This document shows, piece after piece, positions 60,168-64,000 of a DNA stretch of 64,000 bases. The notes below the pieces were generated by a model, which searched no databases, was not told the DNA's origin, and saw nothing but the letters and a program-made list of their open reading frames with translations. Origin of the DNA: Gemmatimonas sp. (GTDB taxonomy: Bacteria; Gemmatimonadota; Gemmatimonadetes; Gemmatimonadales; Gemmatimonadaceae). The stretch is from the NCBI GenBank assembly GCA_023910675.1, contig JAAVWC010000001.1, forward strand, positions 726,333-790,332, written 5' to 3'. A program made the translations under genes and the position numbers. How positions within the stretch are numbered: position 1 is the first letter of the stretch; each line of letters begins with the position of its first letter.

Positions 60168-61262
60168 GTGACTAGCGATATCCGAACACGACCTCTCCCG
60201 CCACCGTGGTCTCACTCTTGGTTCTGGAAGGCCCAGAGCGCCGGGTGGCTGCTGTTCTTCACTGGCGCCTTGGTCAGCGACTTGGCGGCCGAGGAACAGG
60301 GTGGGGACGCGATTCTCCCGTCCATGCCGTTTCGGATCGTGCGAGTAGCGCTCGGGTTAATCATCAGCAGTGGCCTCGCGGTTGGACTTCAACGTCTGCC
60401 GAGCTTGCGCACGCACCCGCAACGATTCGTAGGGCTTGCGTTCCTCGGTGCGACACTGGCCGGCGCCTTGTGGTATCCGTCCTACCGTGTGATGAGCCAC
60501 CCGTGGCGACCTGACGGCAGCGGACTCCTCGAGTTGAGCTGTTTCGTCCCATGCCTGCTGGAGCATATCTGGCTGATGCTCATCTGGAGCGTCCTGTTTC
60601 TTGCCGCCACGGAGCTTCGCCTGGCCTCTGCGCGAGAGCAGGACAAACTCCGGGCAGAGCATATGGCAAGTGAAGCTCGTTATCAGATGCTCGTCTATCA
60701 GGTGAATCCGCATTTCCTGTTCAATGCCCTCAACTCCATCCGGGCATTGGCCGCCGAAGATGTCATGCGAGCGAGAGAGATGATCACCCAGCTTTCCGCA
60801 TTCCTGCGACACACCTTGGCAAATCGCTCGATCGGATGTGTAGCGCTCAGCCGCGAAGTGGAGAGTGTCGCCGCCTATCTGGCGATCGAGAAGGTGCGCC
60901 ACGAGGAGCTTCTACAGGTCGGCTTCGACATCGCGGACGATGTGCGAGACCTGCCGATCCCCGGATTCCTCCTCCACCCACTGGTGGAGAACGCCATCAC
61001 TCACGGCTTCAGTGTTCCTGACCAGGTGCTCCACATCTTCGTGCGCGCTCGCCGCGACGGGGATCGGCTCATCATGGAGATCACGAACTCCGGTACGCTC
61101 ACATCAACGAGGGAAGACGGTACGGGCATCGGGCTGCGCAATGTGCAGGAGCGAATCGATCACCTGTTCGGATCACGGGCAGAGTTCCGTCTCATCGAGA
61201 TGCCAGGCACGGTCGTGGCACGCGTCACTTTGCCGCTCACGCCTCCGGAGAAGCAACCATGA
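60168..61262 (+). CDS. LytS/YehU-type sensor histidine kinase
   Basis: 364 residues. N-terminal half with four transmembrane helices (W-L-L-F-F-T-G-A-L; V-A-L-G-L-I-I-S-S-G; F-L-G-A-T-L-A-G-A-L-W; H-I-W-L-M-L-I-W-S-V-L-F). His_kinase box N-P-H-F-L-F-N-A-L-N-S-I with the phospho-His near residue 181. HATPase N-box H-P-L-V-E-N-A-I-T-H-G and G-box G-T-G-I-G-L-R-N-V-Q-E-R. Overlaps the LytR-type regulator by 4 bases. Start is GTG 60168; the 138 bases before it contain nothing recognisable. Confidence 0.92.
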   Translation: MTSDIRTRPLPPPWSHSWFWKAQSAGWLLFFTGALVSDLAAEEQGGDAILPSMPFRIVRVALGLIISSGLAVGLQRLPSLRTHPQRFVGLAFLGATLAGALWYPSYRVMSHPWRPDGSGLLELSCFVPCLLEHIWLMLIWSVLFLAATELRLASAREQDKLRAEHMASEARYQMLVYQVNPHFLFNALNSIRALAAEDVMRAREMITQLSAFLRHTLANRSIGCVALSREVESVAAYLAIEKVRHEELLQVGFDIADDVRDLPIPGFLLHPLVENAITHGFSVPDQVLHIFVRARRDGDRLIMEITNSGTLTSTREDGTGIGLRNVQERIDHLFGSRAEFRLIEMPGTVVARVTLPLTPPEKQP

Positions 61263-62020
61263 AGTGGCAGGCCGTGATCGTCGACGACGAACGACTCGCC
61301 CGGATGGAATTGCGGCGACTCCTGCAATCGCATCCCAACATCTCGGTCGCGGGTGAGGCGTCGACCATCGACGGGGCACTCGAACGGCTTCGGATCACCG
61401 GTGCCAACCTCGTTTTCCTCGACATCCAGCTCAAGGGAGAAAGCGGATTCGATCTGCTCTCCCATCTGGCGCCCGAGGTTGCCGTCGTGTTCGTCACCGC
61501 GTTCGACGAGTATGCCGTACAGGCTTTCGAGGTGCATGCGTTGGACTATCTGCTCAAGCCCGTGGCGCCTGAGCGACTGGCCGACGCGATGGACAATCTC
61601 AACCGACGAGGCAGCGTCGAGGTGCGGGCTCCCGGCCCTCTGGCCAAAGCGGCGGAGGATGAAGATCAGCGACCGGAACGCCTCTCGCTCGCGGCGCGGC
61701 TCTTCCTCCGCATCGAAGAGCGGATGGGGTTTCTTGCCGTGGCGCAGATCCGGGCCGTGCTCGCCGACGGCGATCATGCGATCATCATCACGCTGGACGG
61801 CCGACGCCTCAAGGTGCGCAAGCCCTTGCGGGAGTGGATCCTGCGTTTGCCAGAAGAGCACTTTCTGCAGATTCATCGAGGGGCACTGGTGAACCTCGAC
61901 GAAGTACAGCGTTTGGACGAATGGAGCCACGGCAGCTTCCACGTGCATCTACGCGGCGAACCGACGCCGCTGATCATGAGCCGTCGGTTCGCGGCGCGCG
62001 TGCGGGCCCAGCTGGGCTGA
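61259..62020 (+). CDS. LytR/AlgR-type response regulator
   Basis: 253 residues. Receiver with D9-D10 and phospho-acceptor D55 (L-V-F-L-D-I-Q-L-K-G), K in Y-L-L-K-P-V. C-terminal LytTR DNA-binding domain: I-R-A-V-L-A-D-G-D-H-A-I-I, F-L-Q-I-H-R-G-A-L-V-N-L, with a terminal F-A-A-R-V-R-A-Q-L. Partner of the preceding kinase. The 63 bases to the convergent TPR gene hold no clear terminator. Confidence 0.94.
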   Translation: MKWQAVIVDDERLARMELRRLLQSHPNISVAGEASTIDGALERLRITGANLVFLDIQLKGESGFDLLSHLAPEVAVVFVTAFDEYAVQAFEVHALDYLLKPVAPERLADAMDNLNRRGSVEVRAPGPLAKAAEDEDQRPERLSLAARLFLRIEERMGFLAVAQIRAVLADGDHAIIITLDGRRLKVRKPLREWILRLPEEHFLQIHRGALVNLDEVQRLDEWSHGSFHVHLRGEPTPLIMSRRFAARVRAQLG

Positions 62021-62083
62021 CTCGGGACAGGACCGGTCAGCCGAGCTGTCACGCCAATCGGCGGTGACCCGTTGAGGCGTGGC

Positions 62084-63769
62084 TTACCGCACCCGTTGTC
62101 CCGGCCGGTACCGCGGCCCTGGAAGCCAGCTGTCGGCGCGTGACCATGCGGTCTCGAATTCCCGTTGGACACGCGCCGCCTCGTCGGCTTTTCCCTGGCC
62201 CTCGAGTGCCTGCTGCAAACCACGCAACGCCCATCCGTTGCGCGGACGCTTCACGAGGTCGGCGCGGAGTACCCGCTCAGCCTGCGCGGCGCGTCCGGCG
62301 TCGAGCAGCAGCCCTCCCAGCACATGGCGCGGCGGTATCGACCAGAGGTCATGCTCCTCGTACTCGAGCGAGTCCTCGGCAGCAACCGCCTCCTCGAGCG
62401 CGGCAACGGCACTGTCTACCTGCCCACGCGCGGCCATCAGCTCGCCCGCAAGGATCCCGCGGGCCATCACAATCCGATGACGAGTCTGCGCCGCGCGCTG
62501 GACCGCCGACGAGTCGCGTGTGGTTTCCGAAGACGGCCCACGCAGGGACGTCAACAACGCGTCGGTCAGTCCGAGCTGCGCTCGCGCTGGTGCGATTTGT
62601 GCCGTGTCGAGCAACGCGAGGCCGAACGCGACCGCCGACCAAGCGGTAGCGACCGGATTATCGGTCCGCGGGCGCATCGCCCGGATCTCGCTCCATTCGC
62701 CGAAGCGTGCGAGCGCGACCATCAGCAGTACCTCGTCCGACGGCGACTGCCTCGCCATCGCCCGAAGTGCGTCGAGCGAAACGGCGCGCTGTCCGTCCAT
62801 CACCGCACCACCGACGAGCATGGCTAGGTTGTGAAGGGGATAGACACCTGGCACGCCGCCCGCCACCCCGTACTGGTCCGCCATGACGGCACGTTGGTTC
62901 GCGCGCACCGCGTCGCCCCACCGGCCGACCCGATGATAGACGTGCGAGGGCATGTGCAGGATGTGACTTGCTCCCGGCATGCCGTCGCCCAGCTGGTCGG
63001 CGCAGCGCTCCGCCTTCCCCGGCTCCGGGCCGGCTTCGGTAGCGTGAATGTAGAGATGACAGGCGCCTGGATGCCGAAGATTGCGCGACAGGACGGTTTC
63101 GAAGGGGAGGAGCGCCCACGCGGTGTGGGTGGTAGCACGCCGGTCACGGCTGTACAACTGATCCCACTTGGCCACGAGCAGACGCGCTTCGCCGAGGAGG
63201 GCCTGCACGTCGTCGTCCGCAGGGAATCGAGCGGCGACCATCGTCATTTCTTGCGCATAGGCCGAATCGCGTGCCGCTCGATGCTCCGTCACTGGGACGG
63301 GCTCATAGCGGGTGACCATCGCGTCGATGAGCGCGCGATCGACCGGACGCGCTGAGCCGGCCAGTGCCTGCGCTCGTCGGGCCGCCGCATAGGCCTCGGT
63401 CAAGCGAAGACTGTCGGACGCGGGATCATTGAGATACGGGCCGCTCGCCCACGCCACGCCCCACCAGCACATCGCGCACGTCGAGTCGACGGCCAAGCCT
63501 GTCCTGAAGCTGCGTACGGCGTCGGCGTGTCCGAATGCCCAGGTCAGACGAAGCCCTTGATCGAACCATCGCTGAGCCATTGGCGTGACCTTCCCAAGTG
63601 GTCGGCCATAGGTCCCGAGCGTCTCGAAGAGCGTCGGCCCCGAACCGGCGCCCTGTGCCGCAGATCGGGGAGGCACCACCGACTGCGAGGCGGCGTGCTC
63701 GTGCCCCTGTGCGGGCAGAGAGGAAGAAAGTGAGCAAACGAGAATAGTGAGGAGAAGTCGGTGCATCAT
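62084..63769 (-). CDS. Exported tetratricopeptide-like protein
   Basis: About 561 residues from ATG 63769 (MMHRLLLTILV; longer start at 63820 unlikely). Signal peptide ends L-P-A-Q. The family core includes F-D-Q-G-L-R-L-T-W-A-F-G-H-A-D-A-V-R-S-F, C-A-M-C-W-W-G-V-A-W, H-P-G-A-C-H-L-Y-I-H, H-I-L-H-M-P-S-H-V-Y-H-R-V-G-R-W, and late TPR-like helices (A-L-E-G-Q-G-K-A-D-E-A). It belongs to a widespread, uncharacterised TPR-related exoprotein family; the conserved His/Cys pairs suggest metal or haem binding (inference). Confidence 0.78.
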   Translation of the reverse strand: MMHRLLLTILVCSLSSSLPAQGHEHAASQSVVPPRSAAQGAGSGPTLFETLGTYGRPLGKVTPMAQRWFDQGLRLTWAFGHADAVRSFRTGLAVDSTCAMCWWGVAWASGPYLNDPASDSLRLTEAYAAARRAQALAGSARPVDRALIDAMVTRYEPVPVTEHRAARDSAYAQEMTMVAARFPADDDVQALLGEARLLVAKWDQLYSRDRRATTHTAWALLPFETVLSRNLRHPGACHLYIHATEAGPEPGKAERCADQLGDGMPGASHILHMPSHVYHRVGRWGDAVRANQRAVMADQYGVAGGVPGVYPLHNLAMLVGGAVMDGQRAVSLDALRAMARQSPSDEVLLMVALARFGEWSEIRAMRPRTDNPVATAWSAVAFGLALLDTAQIAPARAQLGLTDALLTSLRGPSSETTRDSSAVQRAAQTRHRIVMARGILAGELMAARGQVDSAVAALEEAVAAEDSLEYEEHDLWSIPPRHVLGGLLLDAGRAAQAERVLRADLVKRPRNGWALRGLQQALEGQGKADEAARVQREFETAWSRADSWLPGPRYRPGQRVR

Positions 63770-63897
63770 CGCGATGAGTCGATTGATGTGAACGAGTGGC
63801 ATGCACGTGTGAGGCGTCAAGATGCCGTGAGACCGCTCGAACAGAGAGAGCGACGCAGTCAGCGGATCTACACGTCGATGAGCGGTCGGCAGCGCCG

Positions 63898-64000
63898 ATG
63901 GAGATGCAGGCGGCGGCCTTGTTCGTTCGCATCACGGACCGCACCTGGCGCGATCATCTCGCGATCGTGCTCACCGTTGGCTGTTTCGGCTGTGCCGCCC
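63898..64000 (+). CDS. Start of a gene cut by the window edge (tentative)
   Basis: An open frame from ATG 63898 (M-E-M-Q-A-A-A-L-F-V-R-I) running off the end with a hydrophobic stretch L-A-I-V-L-T-V-G-C-F-G-C-A-A. It could be a membrane protein N-terminus, divergent from the TPR gene. Too short to assign. Confidence 0.3.
   Translation, partial: MEMQAAALFVRITDRTWRDHLAIVLTVGCFGCAA

Overview
ORGANISM AND LAYOUT. The window is high-GC DNA from what is most likely a Gemmatimonadota bacterium (inference from the gene families: a 1,144-residue VPS10/BNR-repeat exoprotein, paired class C beta-lactamase-like exoproteins, a Rieske/cytochrome b complex whose b subunit carries two c-type haem motifs, and a 4Fe-4S photolyase). 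About the first 20.8 kb is a mobile, cassette-rich region. The rest is chromosomal, apart from a 4 kb foreign block at 38.6-42.5 kb.

REGION 1 (1-20.8 kb). This is an integron cassette array without a visible integron integrase. Nine attC-like sites (A-I) separate short promoter-poor genes, nearly all on the minus strand, so the array reads right to left and attI/intI would be expected to the right. Cargo: DUF4926/DUF6883, a BrnT/BrnA toxin-antitoxin pair, a membrane protein, a TIR-cold-shock-domain fusion, an OLD-type ATPase/nuclease, a DUF5677-like protein, a redoxin lipoprotein and a ParE-type toxin with its antitoxin. The array has been heavily hit by insertion sequences: an IS91/ISCR-like element with a 3.2 kb passenger (PadR regulator, permease-prefix protein, serine hydrolase), an IS630, an IS21 sitting inside an attC, an IS3, and at the right edge an IS91-like transposase paired with a tyrosine recombinase. 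Several interrupted genes can be rebuilt exactly from the target duplications.

REGION 2 (21-38.5 kb). Ordinary chromosomal genes: exoproteins, methionine sulfoxide reductases A and B, an NlpE-like lipoprotein, SelO, a molybdenum hydroxylase pair, a DUF1080 protein, small membrane proteins and a 4Fe-4S photolyase. A 210-bp imperfect palindrome lies between two convergent genes at 30.2 kb.

REGION 3 (38.6-43.4 kb). A foreign block flanked by about 465-bp direct repeats of the photolyase 3' end. It holds a tenth attC (J), the left end of the same IS91-like family, a SET-domain tail, a four-gene unit (thioredoxin-like lipoprotein, 69-residue four-cysteine secreted peptide, six-bladed beta-propeller lipoprotein, small protein) and a broken RND transporter fragment. 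The attC J boundary looks like cassette insertion at a secondary site just upstream of the UvrC-like gene.

REGION 4 (43.4-64 kb). Chromosomal again: a UvrC N-half GIY-YIG protein, an OmpR-type two-component system with a virginiamycin-B-lyase-like propeller, a 240-bp palindrome, and aromatic amino acid genes (chorismate mutase, DAHP synthase behind a Phe-Tyr-Tyr leader-peptide attenuator, an ACT-less prephenate dehydratase). Then come the bc complex (b subunit frameshifted here), HemJ, a probable yybP-ykoY manganese riboswitch ahead of an unknown, frameshifted exported protein, a TonB-dependent receptor-like protein, a LytS/LytR-type pair and a TPR-like exoprotein.
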